Assembly: GCA_027578815.1 (NCBI GenBank)
Contig: JANBTH010000065.1
Location: 1-41,450, forward strand
Origin: Coemansia sp. RSA 1804
Taxonomy: Eukaryota; Kickxellomycota; Kickxellomycetes; Kickxellales; Kickxellaceae
Direction: 5' to 3'
DNA length: 41,450 nt
This document shows positions 8,836-19,010 of this stretch, piece by piece. The stretch's first letter is position 1; every line of letters begins with the position of its first letter. Under the pieces are notes generated by a model. The model was not told where the DNA came from and searched no databases. It saw only the letters and a program-made list of their open reading frames with translations. The position numbers were made by a program, and so were the translations under genes.

Positions 8836-11595
8836 TTATTCAATGCTAAAACTTGCTGAGTTCCAAATCTGGTAGTCAGAGTCGTTCTCGGGATCACCAA
8901 GCGGTCGCAGGGCGGCTAGGCAAACATGATACTGACCTGGTAAAACAGTGATCGGGTCAGATCCCTTTTTGTCTGAAAATATGGTTCCATTGATTACCGC
9001 AACATTCAATGGATTGCTATCAAGTAAGTTTCGTGCTGCATACTCAATATATCCATATGGTAGGTATCCTAATGTTTTGTTTTGATAGTCTATCAATGTT
9101 GCAGTAACAACTTTGGAAGGAATTACCAGACTGTATGTGAGCAATCCAATTTTGTCTTTGCTGGCAGTAAAATGCTCTAGGTCATTGAGGGGTTGGTTCT
9201 GCGAGTCAGTTATGACAGGAAGCCCGGAACTAAGGGGCGCAAGCACATCTGCCATACGAAAATCACCACTATAGCCTGCATATGGTATAAAGTAGCTAAT
9301 GTTATTCTTGCTACTTTCCCATTGGATTGTAAAGTTTAGTACTCCACCATAATACCATGCCTCCTTTCTTTCCAAGTCAATAGGGATGCTGATGTTGACA
9401 AACAAAGAAGAGGTCATTGCTGGTTTGACATATACTGCTGTTGCAACCACCGAGGAATGTAGATTGGATATAATATGCGGATACACATTTAAAACAGTAG
9501 AATCTGGCGATTTTGTGCGTACTGTATCTGCGAGGCTTCCATTAGAAGCATACATTGATAGCTGATCGGAAATACCACTTCTTTCAAGCCAAACAGTCAT
9601 ACCATGCGTGCTGTCAAGGTTTGAAACGTCAATTTTGAATGTTCTCCACTCCGGAAAGCGATCAGTGCTGTTGCTTTTATTGTTTATACCAGCATTCCAT
9701 TCTGAACTGTTGATGGAAATTGTGGATGGAGTGAAGCTAGCACGAGTTGTGGTGGCACGGTATGCATTCACAAGACCAGCTCCCCCTTGGTATGGGTGAA
9801 TAACATTCTTTGTTGTAGTACTTTGGAGCGGCTGTGCTGATTCAACTAGAATATCGTAAATCTGCTGACTATTTAATTCAGGACGAGCTTGCTTAACAAG
9901 CGCAACCACACCAGCAACAAACGGTGTTGCCATTGACGTTCCGGAAAGTGTGGCATAACCACCGAGATTTAATGGGTATGTTGACCAAATGTTCCCTCCT
10001 GGTGCACTAATAATCGGTGCAATGCCAAGTTCTGGTGTAGGGCCGAGCGAGCTAAAAGAAGATATCATCCCTTCTGTGTCTGCAGGATATGTGCCGAAAG
10101 AGGCTTCTTTTGCAACAACAGTGATTTCATTACGTAGAATATCCCTCTCCAATTCCATGCCGTCGCTTCTTGAAATAATAACAGTGGGAATTAATACTGA
10201 ACTGTTGACGCCCGGAGTCATCATGCCTGCTGCATTATTATATACAACTATGCCTATAGCCCCAGCTTTCTGAGCATATATTGCTTTCTCTGAAAACGTG
10301 CAAGTCCCTCGCTTCACAAGTGCAACCTTACCAGTAAGATTAGAATAGAATATGCTGCATCCTTCAATGCTGTCTAATCCGTCAATCGGAGCCACCACAG
10401 AGACAGAAGCTTCATACACAAATGGGTGCAACTCGGACCCAGGCGATGATAATAAAATTGTTTTGACACCATCGGGTGTTGAAAACATTGCAGTGCGACC
10501 CGTAATATTCCAGTTGTCAACAGAGCCAACGCTTATAACACCTCTTCCAATCGCTGGTGATCCGGATGTAAACAAACCACTACTCCCATCGTTTCCATCA
10601 GCAGCAACCACAACAACTCCCTTTGTAGCAAGTGTTGAACACGCAACAGCCAAAGGGTCCTCTGGCCATGTCCCACCGCCTAACGAAAGACTTATTACAG
10701 TGTGCCCATCTCTGTACGCTGCCTCAATTCCCTCAAGAATGATATCATCGGAGGAGTAAACATTCCCATCAATGGGGCAACTGAACACCCTGTACATCCC
10801 AAATGTCGCTCCTGGGGCAACACCGTGTACAAGAGGACCCTGTGCTGCCACAATTCCTGAAACGTGAGTTCCATGTCCATCACAGTCCATCGGTGTAGGG
10901 TTTGGATCAATAATGGGAGAAGGGCTGCTTGCGTTGTATCTGTCTCCTATAAAGTCGGCGCCATGCTGCCAAGGGCAGCCCTTTGTCTTCCAGCAATTTC
11001 CGAGCTCTGGGTGTGTATAGTCTACTCCACTATCAACTATTCCAATTTTGACTCCTGTTCCATTGACGCCAAGCTCCATTATTGTACGACTGACCCCTGT
11101 GTTATAGAATAGTGTCGGAAATGATGATGAGTTGAAGCTAGAACGCATATACTGTAGCTTATGGTAGCGAACAGGCCAGATGCGTTTTACATTGCGGAAT
11201 TTGGAGATGGTAGTAGCTGCTGCATTGTCGTTAGTTTTAATTAGCATACCATTAAAAACTCCAGTGTAGTGGCTGACAATAGTAATACCAGACGTCCGCA
11301 ATAATGTATCTGACACTGTGGCAGCAGATGATAAGTCGTTTTCATGATTGTTACTGAATTCAATAATAAAAGAACCCTGTTTTATGGGCGTGTCCTGAGG
11401 ATAAGTCACGACATGGCCTTGAAATGACTTCTTGTTTGACTGTGCGCATATTGGCGCCACAAGGAAAAACAAAGCTAGGCATAGCACAGCAAAACAGTAT
11501 TCTGTAGGTAGCCGATGACATTTTAGTCTACAATCACTGTGAATATCGTGTAAGAACGGTTGATAATCTTTTGAATTCAATATTAGTATATTCAT
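8836..11595 (-). CDS. Secreted subtilisin-like serine protease (S8) with PA domain
   Basis: The 919-residue protein has a hydrophobic signal/anchor at about 33-51 ending in APICAQ, an inhibitor-I9-like propeptide at about 60-145, and an S8 catalytic domain. The catalytic triad is visible as Asp188 (GIVDSGVD), His241 (DGHGTHVSG) and Ser554 (SGTSMATPF), with the oxyanion-hole Asn in the ADGND segment near 335. A protease-associated (PA) domain is inserted at about 415-490 (GKVALVKRGTCTFSEKA, IGIVVYNN), as in the pyrolysin/C5a-peptidase/Vpr-type branch. About 300 residues after the catalytic domain form a beta-rich Fn3-like region. Many N-x-S/T sites fit secretion. The N-terminal 32 residues before the hydrophobic segment are longer than usual; no later ATG precedes the signal. 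No GPI or C-terminal membrane segment is seen. Role: extracellular or vacuolar protein degradation. Confidence 0.9.
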   Translation of the reverse strand: MNILILNSKDYQPFLHDIHSDCRLKCHRLPTEYCFAVLCLALFFLVAPICAQSNKKSFQGHVVTYPQDTPIKQGSFIIEFSNNHENDLSSAATVSDTLLRTSGITIVSHYTGVFNGMLIKTNDNAAATTISKFRNVKRIWPVRYHKLQYMRSSFNSSSFPTLFYNTGVSRTIMELGVNGTGVKIGIVDSGVDYTHPELGNCWKTKGCPWQHGADFIGDRYNASSPSPIIDPNPTPMDCDGHGTHVSGIVAAQGPLVHGVAPGATFGMYRVFSCPIDGNVYSSDDIILEGIEAAYRDGHTVISLSLGGGTWPEDPLAVACSTLATKGVVVVAADGNDGSSGLFTSGSPAIGRGVISVGSVDNWNITGRTAMFSTPDGVKTILLSSPGSELHPFVYEASVSVVAPIDGLDSIEGCSIFYSNLTGKVALVKRGTCTFSEKAIYAQKAGAIGIVVYNNAAGMMTPGVNSSVLIPTVIISRSDGMELERDILRNEITVVAKEASFGTYPADTEGMISSFSSLGPTPELGIAPIISAPGGNIWSTYPLNLGGYATLSGTSMATPFVAGVVALVKQARPELNSQQIYDILVESAQPLQSTTTKNVIHPYQGGAGLVNAYRATTTRASFTPSTISINSSEWNAGINNKSNSTDRFPEWRTFKIDVSNLDSTHGMTVWLERSGISDQLSMYASNGSLADTVRTKSPDSTVLNVYPHIISNLHSSVVATAVYVKPAMTSSLFVNISIPIDLERKEAWYYGGVLNFTIQWESSKNNISYFIPYAGYSGDFRMADVLAPLSSGLPVITDSQNQPLNDLEHFTASKDKIGLLTYSLVIPSKVVTATLIDYQNKTLGYLPYGYIEYAARNLLDSNPLNVAVINGTIFSDKKGSDPITVLPGQYHVCLAALRPLGDPENDSDYQIWNSASFSIE

Positions 11596-12361
11596 TAGTG
11601 GTTAAAATGCATGCTACTTGATACACTGGAGCGTCATGCTAAAAACATAATAATTACATGCCTTCCAAGAGTTTTACACATCATCATATTAATATTCTAA
11701 TAGCTAGTAGCGCAAAATAAAACTAGTAGTGTAGATTACTAAAACTATGTATGCAAAGAAAGAAAGAAAACATTTTAATTGCATTTAATGGTTTTATATT
11801 TTGTATCGCAATCCACAAAAATTCCTTCAAAATCACTTTAACGGCTGGCAGGCTTTTTTTGCAATGTTTTTGGTGTATGGAAATAGTATTTATGTGGCAA
11901 TCAGTATGGCGAGTTTGCATTGGGACCACAATATGTTTGCCTCATATGCGCACAATTGTTTTACGCATGTGTGGGTCATGAAGAGAGAAGAAACAGCAGA
12001 AAACAATGTGCAAGAGTATTATATGATGTCTTGTTACAGTGCCTCCCACTGTTAATGCCAACTGCATCCATCTCATCTTCATTCTGTTTTCTACTTTGCC
12101 ATCTACCTTGCACAAAAGAGCTAACTTGCACAACTAAACCAGACAACGCTTCCAATGCACTGCTGTCCACAAGGTAGTATAGTAAACGTACAATTAATCC
12201 ATATGCGTTAAAGGTCAGCCACAATATAAAAGTGGCATGTTTTGACACTAGTGAACTGTTACAATTAGAAAGCCATGCTTCAATATTTTGTGCTAAATGT
12301 AGACTGTTTGTTTTACTTTTCATCACGGATTAGACAATTGAAACTTTTATAAAAAATAACT
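11596..12361. other. Intergenic stretch with only weak small open frames
   Basis: This stretch separates two minus-strand genes and should include the subtilase promoter and the 3' end of the Tag1-like gene. It is AT-rich. Several frames of 60-115 codons are open, the longest on the minus strand (11976-12323, 115 codons with two hydrophobic stretches), but none shows a family motif, and that one begins only about 40 nt after the upstream stop. Confidence 0.5.
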
Positions 12362-14911
12362 TTAGAACCGAACCTCCACAGGTGCATTTTCCCCCATGAG
12401 AGTAAGGTTTAGATGTGAGACGCCAACAAGAAGCTGTATATTTGTAAATACGTCAACATCAAGTGTACCACCGATGGCCCTCCGCACTACATTCCAGCCA
12501 ATTGAGGTTTTATTTGCTGCGACAGACATATATGGCGTGGTTGTGGCTGTTTGGAATGGAAGCAAGAGCCCATTTGGCATTTTCTGCGGAGAGGCCAGTT
12601 CACGATCTAGTGTAAAATCATGCTCTATGGTTCCAAGTGGGACATCGCCATCATAATAGCTGATTGCTTTAAATGATTGAAGCCAGATATCAGCCCCTGA
12701 TACTGGATTTACCACAGTCGCTTCCACAGCCATATTAAAAATATGGAATATGACCTCACGCAGCACGCCATGGATCCCACCAGAGACTGAGCTGCTACTG
12801 TCTTTGAGTTTTGACATGTCGATTATGACCTCCTTGGTAAAATTTCGCAATGAAGCCTCAAGTGGAGTTATGTTGGTGCAGTTTGGAAAGCCGGCTATTT
12901 GCATCGTGACATTTTCTCCTGACGATGCTTGCAAGAAAAGCGTCTGCTGTCGTGGATCATCTATGTGGTTGTGAAAGTCTACATAAGATGTTATCGTGTT
13001 TTGTCCTTGTCCTAATGTTGGCTCTCGCAAACTGACAGTAGCTATATGCAGCCCAGAGTACTTTAAAAGAACAGCAATGTCTGAAATGTATGCCCCATAG
13101 CTGAATGGGTTTTCTACATCGAGGTCCACCTCTAAGGCAATACGGGATTGGGTTGTGTTTGCTATGTGGATACGCGAAATGGCAGGCTTTGGAATATCTG
13201 TTGAGAGAAGGCTTTTCTTGTGATTAGAAAAAGAAGAAGTCGATAGAGCTGTGTTAAGCACGTCTCTTCCAACCCATTCATCAACATTAAGATAGACAGG
13301 CATCGAGTCGACATGCAGTCTTCCAATAGATGTTTGAAAAATCACATCCAGTGTGCCATTGGCGGTTGCAACCACTCTACCAGAGGATACAGATCGTTTC
13401 ATTATCTGCACAAAAGTATCCTCCATACCTGGAATCACATCCACTCCAAAGTGATCACAGCTGCAATACACACAGAAGGAAAGGGGAGATAGCTGCCTTG
13501 TGCTAAATGAGAAATTTTCTGCAGAAACTACAGCAAACGGCCCATGCTCGTCGTCTGAAAGATATAGGTGGGGAACAAGGGATGCTATCTCCACAATTGC
13601 GTTGGATTTGGTTGGGTTGGGTAGCGTAAGTCTCGTTCTACCAGATACTCCTACCCAAGGATGGTAGCTTTTATTAGCGCTCCAGTAGGCATAGAATTTA
13701 TCGACAATTGTATCCGTCACAAGCTCGGCTATGGGCGGTAAATAAAAGTGTGGAGGAACACGCCTTGATGGTGTTGTCTTAATTGGGAGATTCACTTTGT
13801 GCAGTGCTCTACGAAGCCAGACAGGAGCACCCATATATTCATTTGGATCCGAGCCAGTAATAACAATGTCTGGCCAATTGCCAATGCTTAAATCCCTCAA
13901 AATCTTTGCCAGGGCATGCTCGTGAGCAGATCCTGATATCTCACGCACATGAATACCAATAGGAATGAGGCCAAATCCTCCGGACCCTATAGATGCCGGA
14001 CCAAGGCAAACCTCGGCAAGTGTGATGTTTGTGTAGTGTGCATCCAGACAAACCTTTGCAATATTTGCAGAAAAATTATAGGGTATAGCCCCTTGAAGCA
14101 AAGCACCAACTTTCACTCCACCTTTATCTCTTTCAATCATCGGGCCATTGATATCGTGAACTGTGTAGTTGATGCTAGGAGTGGTTGGCAGGGTAAGATC
14201 CAGTTTGCGATGAGTAGTGACAGTAGGTAGGAATTTACCCACACCGCTTAGGTCTAGGACCACTTTGGCATCCACTGCCACACGACGTATGGCTGCTGTT
14301 TCTCGCAGAATGTGCTCCATAGAATCCTGGTCAGTAATATGAAACACCTCGGACAAATACAGCTTTGTCTGGGTGTCGCCGATCTCGAGGCTATCAGTGC
14401 TTAGCCATCCCACAGCGTCGCCTTTGTGAAAAACAGTGACATTTGCAAACGGAAACATCACGGTGCGACGAGCCCAGTTGGGAAAGTATAGAGAAACCGA
14501 AAAAGCCACTGAGCTGTCGGATGCATCTATAAGGGAGACGGCACTTAGCTCGACTTGGCTTTCGCGGACCAGTGAGATGATTGTAGGAAGATACAAAAGA
14601 ATATACAGAATATATAAGCCAAGTGTTGCACACATGAATGCAAGGGATGCGGGGAGAAGCAGAGCTCCATAACGACGAAAGGAACAAAGTGGAATGCAAT
14701 TCTGTGCAAACCCCGGCAATGGCTGAGGTTCGTCAGGATTATCTTCATTCTGCAAATCTGATTCTGGTATGTGGGATAGCAATGGTTGGGCTTCCTCAAT
14801 GTCTGCCTGGCCTTCTACATTAGCTTCTGCTGTAATTTCAGGTCTCGTAGATTCCAAACTAGTCTCGGACGCATTCTGCTGTGTCTGTTGCAAATTGGCC
14901 GCAAATGTCAT
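12362..14911 (-). CDS. Tag1-like/DUF3712 single-pass membrane protein
   Basis: The 849-residue protein has a polar, acidic N-terminus (about 1-77) containing an EEAQPLLS acidic dileucine-like motif, one strong transmembrane helix at about 82-111, then some 730 residues of beta-strand-rich, LEA/Ig-like repeats with many N-glycosylation sites. This type II layout fits the fungal DUF3712 family that includes yeast vacuolar-membrane protein Tag1, which is reported to help end starvation-induced autophagy. The acidic dileucine in the cytosolic tail (about 40-45) fits sorting to the vacuole. Assignment to Tag1 itself rather than to another DUF3712 relative is an inference; the repeat region is not conserved enough to judge by eye. 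The start ATG at 14909-14911 is overlapped by a two-codon upstream reading frame. Confidence 0.65.
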   Translation of the reverse strand: MTFAANLQQTQQNASETSLESTRPEITAEANVEGQADIEEAQPLLSHIPESDLQNEDNPDEPQPLPGFAQNCIPLCSFRRYGALLLPASLAFMCATLGLYILYILLYLPTIISLVRESQVELSAVSLIDASDSSVAFSVSLYFPNWARRTVMFPFANVTVFHKGDAVGWLSTDSLEIGDTQTKLYLSEVFHITDQDSMEHILRETAAIRRVAVDAKVVLDLSGVGKFLPTVTTHRKLDLTLPTTPSINYTVHDINGPMIERDKGGVKVGALLQGAIPYNFSANIAKVCLDAHYTNITLAEVCLGPASIGSGGFGLIPIGIHVREISGSAHEHALAKILRDLSIGNWPDIVITGSDPNEYMGAPVWLRRALHKVNLPIKTTPSRRVPPHFYLPPIAELVTDTIVDKFYAYWSANKSYHPWVGVSGRTRLTLPNPTKSNAIVEIASLVPHLYLSDDEHGPFAVVSAENFSFSTRQLSPLSFCVYCSCDHFGVDVIPGMEDTFVQIMKRSVSSGRVVATANGTLDVIFQTSIGRLHVDSMPVYLNVDEWVGRDVLNTALSTSSFSNHKKSLLSTDIPKPAISRIHIANTTQSRIALEVDLDVENPFSYGAYISDIAVLLKYSGLHIATVSLREPTLGQGQNTITSYVDFHNHIDDPRQQTLFLQASSGENVTMQIAGFPNCTNITPLEASLRNFTKEVIIDMSKLKDSSSSVSGGIHGVLREVIFHIFNMAVEATVVNPVSGADIWLQSFKAISYYDGDVPLGTIEHDFTLDRELASPQKMPNGLLLPFQTATTTPYMSVAANKTSIGWNVVRRAIGGTLDVDVFTNIQLLVGVSHLNLTLMGENAPVEVRF

Positions 14912-14916
14912 GTCAT
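14908..14916 (-). promoter_or_regulatory. Minimal uORF overlapping the Tag1-like start codon
   Basis: On the minus strand ATG-ACA-TGA begins 5 nt upstream of the main ATG. Its stop codon overlaps the main start, as ATGA-type overlaps do. Such an arrangement could lower initiation or work by termination-reinitiation; the sequence shows the layout only, and it requires that transcription starts upstream of 14916. Confidence 0.35.
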
Positions 14917-15680
14917 TAACAATAAAGTGAATAAATATATAATTTGTATGAAGGGTTGATTGTTAAAAGTAAAAAACAAAAGGAAAAGTGCCATATGCAA
15001 TAATTTACAAAAAGACAAAAACGCACTGTTGTTTCGGTTGGCAGGTTTTTTTTAAAAGTGCGCATGATTGGGAGATTCTCTCTTTTTCTGTTCTTGGCTT
15101 TAGGTCTTTGGCTTATTCTACACTTTTTTAATCGTTTCCTTGACCAAGTTTATTAGCAATATATACTATATATACGCAAGAGCAAGGGGCTACGATGATT
15201 ACAGATGACCAGCTTATGATGCTAACTAATTCGTTGGGTTGCGCTACCTTTTTTCTCATTGCGTTGTTCTGCTTTATAAGTGTTAATGCGAAGAGTGTTG
15301 TGGCCAACAATGCAAGCACAATAACCAGTTCTATCTAGTGTATTTTCCGATGGTAGCAAGATACATGTCACACCAGTGTTGCGCAGCTTTTTCATGTTCT
15401 GCTTTTGATAAATAATAAATCTTTCGAACGAATTGTTTTTTTTTTGAAACCAGTACAGCATAACCATAGAGAGAAACCACAGAAAATTTTAGGCCCATAT
15501 TCCATTCATACATGAGAGTATGCGCGGCGGCAAACGATTGGCTGGAATTATTTTTTATCGTGTCTATGACTGTTGCCAAGCCTCTGCAAAAGCGACTCTG
15601 TGGTACTGTTTTTTACCACTTTCTTTCTCAATTTATAGAAATTTAGCAATTATCTAGTGCTGACCAGCCAATTCAACAAA
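14912..15680. other. Divergent promoter region, about 770 bp
   Basis: This is the shared 5' region of the Tag1-like gene (minus) and the ArfGAP gene (plus). It is long for a divergent gap here. It contains T-rich runs and one minus-strand frame (15331-15513 from its first ATG, 60 codons) with a short hydrophobic stretch, which I cannot support as a gene. Confidence 0.5.
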
Positions 15681-16796
15681 ATGACTACCGAGATGGACAC
15701 CAAGCGTTCTTTGCTAGAACTTCAGCGCAAGGATAAGAACAAGGAATGCATGGATTGTGGCTCACCAAATCCACAATGGGCTTCTGTTTCGCTAGGAACT
15801 TTCTTCTGTCTCAACTGTTCTGGCCAACATCGGGGACTTGGCGTGCATCTGAGCTTTGTGCGGTCAATTACTATGGACAAGTGGACGCCTGAACAACTAA
15901 AGCGAATGCAGATGGGAGGAAACGCAAAAGCCTTGTCCTTTTTCGAATCCCAACCTGGCTACGCCAAGGAAATGTCTATCAGAGACAAGTACGGCAGCAG
16001 ATTTGCCGAGCTATGGCGTCAAAAGCTGACCGCAGATTGCGAGGGCCGGCCGTGGACAGCTCCCCCGCCATCAGAAACTCCGACCAGCCCGCTGTCAAGA
16101 ACCAATGCATCATCCCCAGCCTCATCTTATGGAAGCAATCCCCAGCTGAAACCAGGCCCATACTCGGGAGCCAGCTCTAATACGTTCCAACAAAGTAGCG
16201 TACACAGCGCAAGTAGTCTCGGAGACGAAGGTTCCAACACGGCAAGTGGCTCATTCAGCCCACAGGATATTGTCAACGACCCTTCAGCCGCCCTGTCAAA
16301 GGGATGGTCTTTGTTCTCTATGGGTGCACAAACTGCTCTGAGCACCATTGGTACTGTTGCTGGATCCATCAACGAGAACTATGTTCGTCCAGCCACAGGA
16401 AAAATACACGACCCGAACTTTCGTAACGATGTCACAAGTTATGTATCAACGATAGGCTCCAAGCTAGAAGAGTCTGCAAACCGTGGCTTTACTTCAATAT
16501 CGAATTACATGCGCTCTGGACAGCCTAGAGCACAAGGTGGGTATTCGCAGGTCCATGCAAACAGTGATAATCTGGACACGCAAGATAAGGACGATTTCTT
16601 TGATAATGAGCTAAAAACGAACGTCTCGCCCACGTCCCCAGCCACTGTATTTTCCCCTGCCGCAAAAGAAAGCGGGATATCGAAACGCACAAACACGAAA
16701 ATATCTCTTCCACAGTCCTCATCAACTAGTAGCGTTGCGTCACATGCTAATTTAAAAAAAACGGGCGGCTGGGATGATGAATGGGATAACTTTTAG
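15681..16796 (+). CDS. GCS1: Arf GTPase-activating protein, ArfGAP1/Gcs1 type
   Basis: The product has 371 residues. The N-terminal ArfGAP domain shows the zinc finger C23-x2-C26-x16-C43-x2-C46 and the arginine finger R51 in GQHRGLGVHLSFVRS. A disordered Ser/Pro/Gln linker follows. At about 200-232 lies a Ser/Thr/Gly-rich amphipathic stretch (GWSLFSMGAQTALSTIGT) like the ALPS curvature sensors of ArfGAP1. The C-terminus, GGWDDEWDNF, is an acidic di-tryptophan motif (W364, W368) of the kind that binds the delta-COP mu-homology domain. It should stimulate GTP hydrolysis on Arf1 at the Golgi and in COPI coats. The start is the ATG at 15681 in an AAAATGA context; a second in-frame ATG lies 4 codons later. 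Upstream codons contain no ATG. Confidence 0.93.
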   Translation: MTTEMDTKRSLLELQRKDKNKECMDCGSPNPQWASVSLGTFFCLNCSGQHRGLGVHLSFVRSITMDKWTPEQLKRMQMGGNAKALSFFESQPGYAKEMSIRDKYGSRFAELWRQKLTADCEGRPWTAPPPSETPTSPLSRTNASSPASSYGSNPQLKPGPYSGASSNTFQQSSVHSASSLGDEGSNTASGSFSPQDIVNDPSAALSKGWSLFSMGAQTALSTIGTVAGSINENYVRPATGKIHDPNFRNDVTSYVSTIGSKLEESANRGFTSISNYMRSGQPRAQGGYSQVHANSDNLDTQDKDDFFDNELKTNVSPTSPATVFSPAAKESGISKRTNTKISLPQSSSTSSVASHANLKKTGGWDDEWDNF

Positions 16797-17230
16797 AACC
16801 AAATTCTGCAGCGACTGTGATGCTATGTATTTGTCGTTTTGGCAAAAATAATTGTTAGAAGAATACACTTTGGAACTACTGGTAAAAAAAGCAATAGTTA
16901 AGATAAATTATTGGGCAGATCGAGAGCAAATGTTGGTGTTGGCAGAGCAGATCGTCTGAATACAAGGAGCTAGCTGTGTATTCTTTGCTGTCTACACACA
17001 AACAATGCCTTTTAAAAATGCAAATAGACCTTTCCACTCAGCACATAGCCTCTCGTTTTCTGGAATGCAAAATATTATAGACACTGTTTATATATCTATA
17101 AAGTCGATTAACAACATAGCCCAAAGTCCACCTACAACGCAAAACACACTGCATACCTGACGTAGATTCTTTTGCACATTATAGCTATAACAAAAAAAAT
17201 CATTCATACATTCAAAATAATTTGGTGTAG
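16797..17230. other. Convergent AT-rich intergenic region
   Basis: This 434-bp stretch joins the 3' ends of the ArfGAP gene and the GC-rich orphan gene. No frame is protein-like. Composition changes sharply at its right edge, from AT-rich noncoding to strongly GC-rich coding sequence. Confidence 0.5.
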
Positions 17231-18446
17231 TTACGCCGGGGTGCCATTTCTGTCTATCAGCGAGTTCGTGGCGCCAGCGCTATCAGACCCAGAGCTGCGC
17301 GACGAGCGGCCAGTGTCGCCATGGACAGGCGTGGAGTGGTGAGGTAAAGGGATGCTCCCAGCATTGGCGCTGCCTTGGCGCAAGGCCGAGGCTCTGCGCA
17401 TCTCGGCCAGCGCATGCTGTTGTGGCAAGTGCACTGGCGTTGTCTGGCCGTGCGGCTCGCCAGCCAGGTGTCCAATGTGACTGCCTCGCAAAGAGCGCGA
17501 GAGCGATGAGCGCGGCTCGCTTGCCAGCGATGAGCCCGTGGGAAAGCCATGGCCGATCGGCGTGAAGCGTGGGCTTGGCCGCATGTGCGCAACCGCATAC
17601 TCGGCAAACTCGATTGGATCAATGTGGCCGCGCGCACGCGATGAGCGAGGGGGGCGGATTGGGATTCCTGGGGACTGAGCCGTCTGTGTAGACACGCGCC
17701 GATGCCTCACTGCGTGTATGTTCGGGTCGGCTGCGCTTGTTCCAAACGACCCTGCCATTCCGTGTTGCTCAGAAAAGCTGGCTGCAGCCTGCCCAGGCAG
17801 CGACCACCCGCTGCGCGACTCTGGAAGTGGCGATCCGCTTCCGCCAATGTCGGCGCCAACCATGTGCGGCGACACAATCTCAATCGCCTCCATAAGATTG
17901 CGCACATGATCCAGATCAACCGATGCGGGCGGCTGAAAGCTGCGTCGAGAAGCACTCATCCACGAGCCGCCGACATCCGCCGCAGGCGAGCGGCCGTCTC
18001 GCAAGCTCCCATAGATCGGCAGCCCGCCACGCAAGCTGGCAGACGGTGACGTCGGCTCCGACGGCCTGCGTGGCATCAACGTCTCCTTGACCACCGCTGC
18101 CAGCAGCCGCTGCAGAATCCGGCTTTCGGGATCCAGCGCCTCGGCGAAATGCTCAATCTGAAAGTCCGTGCCCTAAACGCACAGAGCAGATGCAGAACCG
18201 CTGTTAGAAGCTGCGGTGTGGCAGTAGTAAAGAGCGGATGGCTTTGTTTCCCTTTGGGCAGACATGCGCTGAGCGACCCTTATCAAGGAGGGTGGTGCTT
18301 GCGTGGGCTGTCTGCTTCCACGATGCAGACGCAATGGCTGCGATACTTACCTCTGCAGCATTCAGGTCGACAACCGAGCGCTCAAGCATAGCCCTGAGCG
18401 TGGGGAGCAGGGCCTCGCTTGCTGAGCAGGCGGCGGTGTCGTCCAT
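17231..18446 (-). CDS. Unrecognised Ser/Arg/Pro-rich protein, two exons
   Basis: I do not recognise this protein. The exons are 18351-18446 and 17231-18172, joined in frame to 345 residues. The 178-nt intron starts GTAAGT, has a TTCTAAC branch site 35 nt or so before the end, and ends TTTAG. The first 70 residues look helical and conserved in style: LLPTLRAMLERSVVDLNAAE joins GTDFQIEHFAEALDPESRILQRLL. The rest is low-complexity, rich in Ser, Arg, Gly, Pro and His (SSRSSGSDSAG, RSSLSRSLRGSH), with another short helical patch (VDLDHVRNLMEAIEIVSPHM, about 115-135). A small helical adaptor or complex subunit with a phosphorylatable disordered tail is a fair guess, but no function is claimed. It sits inside the GC-rich block and runs toward the ArfGAP gene. 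Confidence 0.7.
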
Positions 18447-19010
18447 GGCGATACAAGGGGGTGGAGAGAGCTTGCGCGGGGTGCTTTTGCTTGCGGAGTG
18501 CTGCTGGGCTGTGGCAACGCAACGATAGGTCGTGGCACGGTTGGTAATTGGAAGGAGGTGGAAGAAGGTGTCACAGAACAAGGCTCAGGGTCAGAAGCAT
18601 AGTGAGGATTTAATGGGCGAGGGAAATGGGCGCTTGCGAAGAAGAGCCCGGAAATGCAAATTTGCTTCTGTGCAAGGGAGTGGGCGGCAGCCAGACAGGC
18701 CCAGACACAGGCCAAGGCAAGGCAGACCAGAGCAAGAGCAGAGCCAGCGCTTTGGCGTTTCTTTGACGCATGTGCAAAAGGCCCAAGGCCCAGCAGGCGA
18801 GGCGGCCGTGTCTATCCTTCGCATAGAAAAGAGCCAGCCAACGAGAGAGCACATGTGCTGGAAAAAAATTTTTCTCGCTTGGGCCTTTTGTCTTGGCTGC
18901 CGATGAATCACCAAACGAAAAAGAAAAAAGACGGAATCTACGCCCCTGCAGCCAGGCAGCCAGCTCCGCCTGCCGAGCCGCGCCGCGCCGCGCCGGTGTG
19001 GTGGTTGGAG
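18447..19010. other. GC-rich intergenic region upstream of the orphan gene
   Basis: This 564-bp stretch between the 3' end of GPI18 and the start of the orphan gene must contain the orphan's promoter. Because it is GC-rich, several frames over 100 codons stay open on both strands by chance; their predicted proteins are Arg/Ala/Gln-rich without motifs and overlap one another. I see no gene. Confidence 0.5.

Noticed and set aside
11976..12323. Minus-strand frame of 115 codons with two hydrophobic stretches
   Set aside because: It starts only about 40 nt after the Tag1-like stop on the same strand, has no recognisable motif, and the region is AT-rich. A real small gene cannot be excluded without transcripts.
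15331..15513. Minus-strand 60-codon frame with a short hydrophobic segment (possible mitochondrial microprotein)
   Set aside because: I looked for a match to ATP synthase subunit e or similar small proteins and found none that holds. The frame upstream of its ATG is open by chance, and a poly-A run lies within it.
18532..18906. Open frames over 100 codons in the GC-rich intergenic region
   Set aside because: They overlap each other on both strands, are Arg/Ala/Gln-rich without motifs, and are expected from the low stop-codon frequency of GC-rich DNA.
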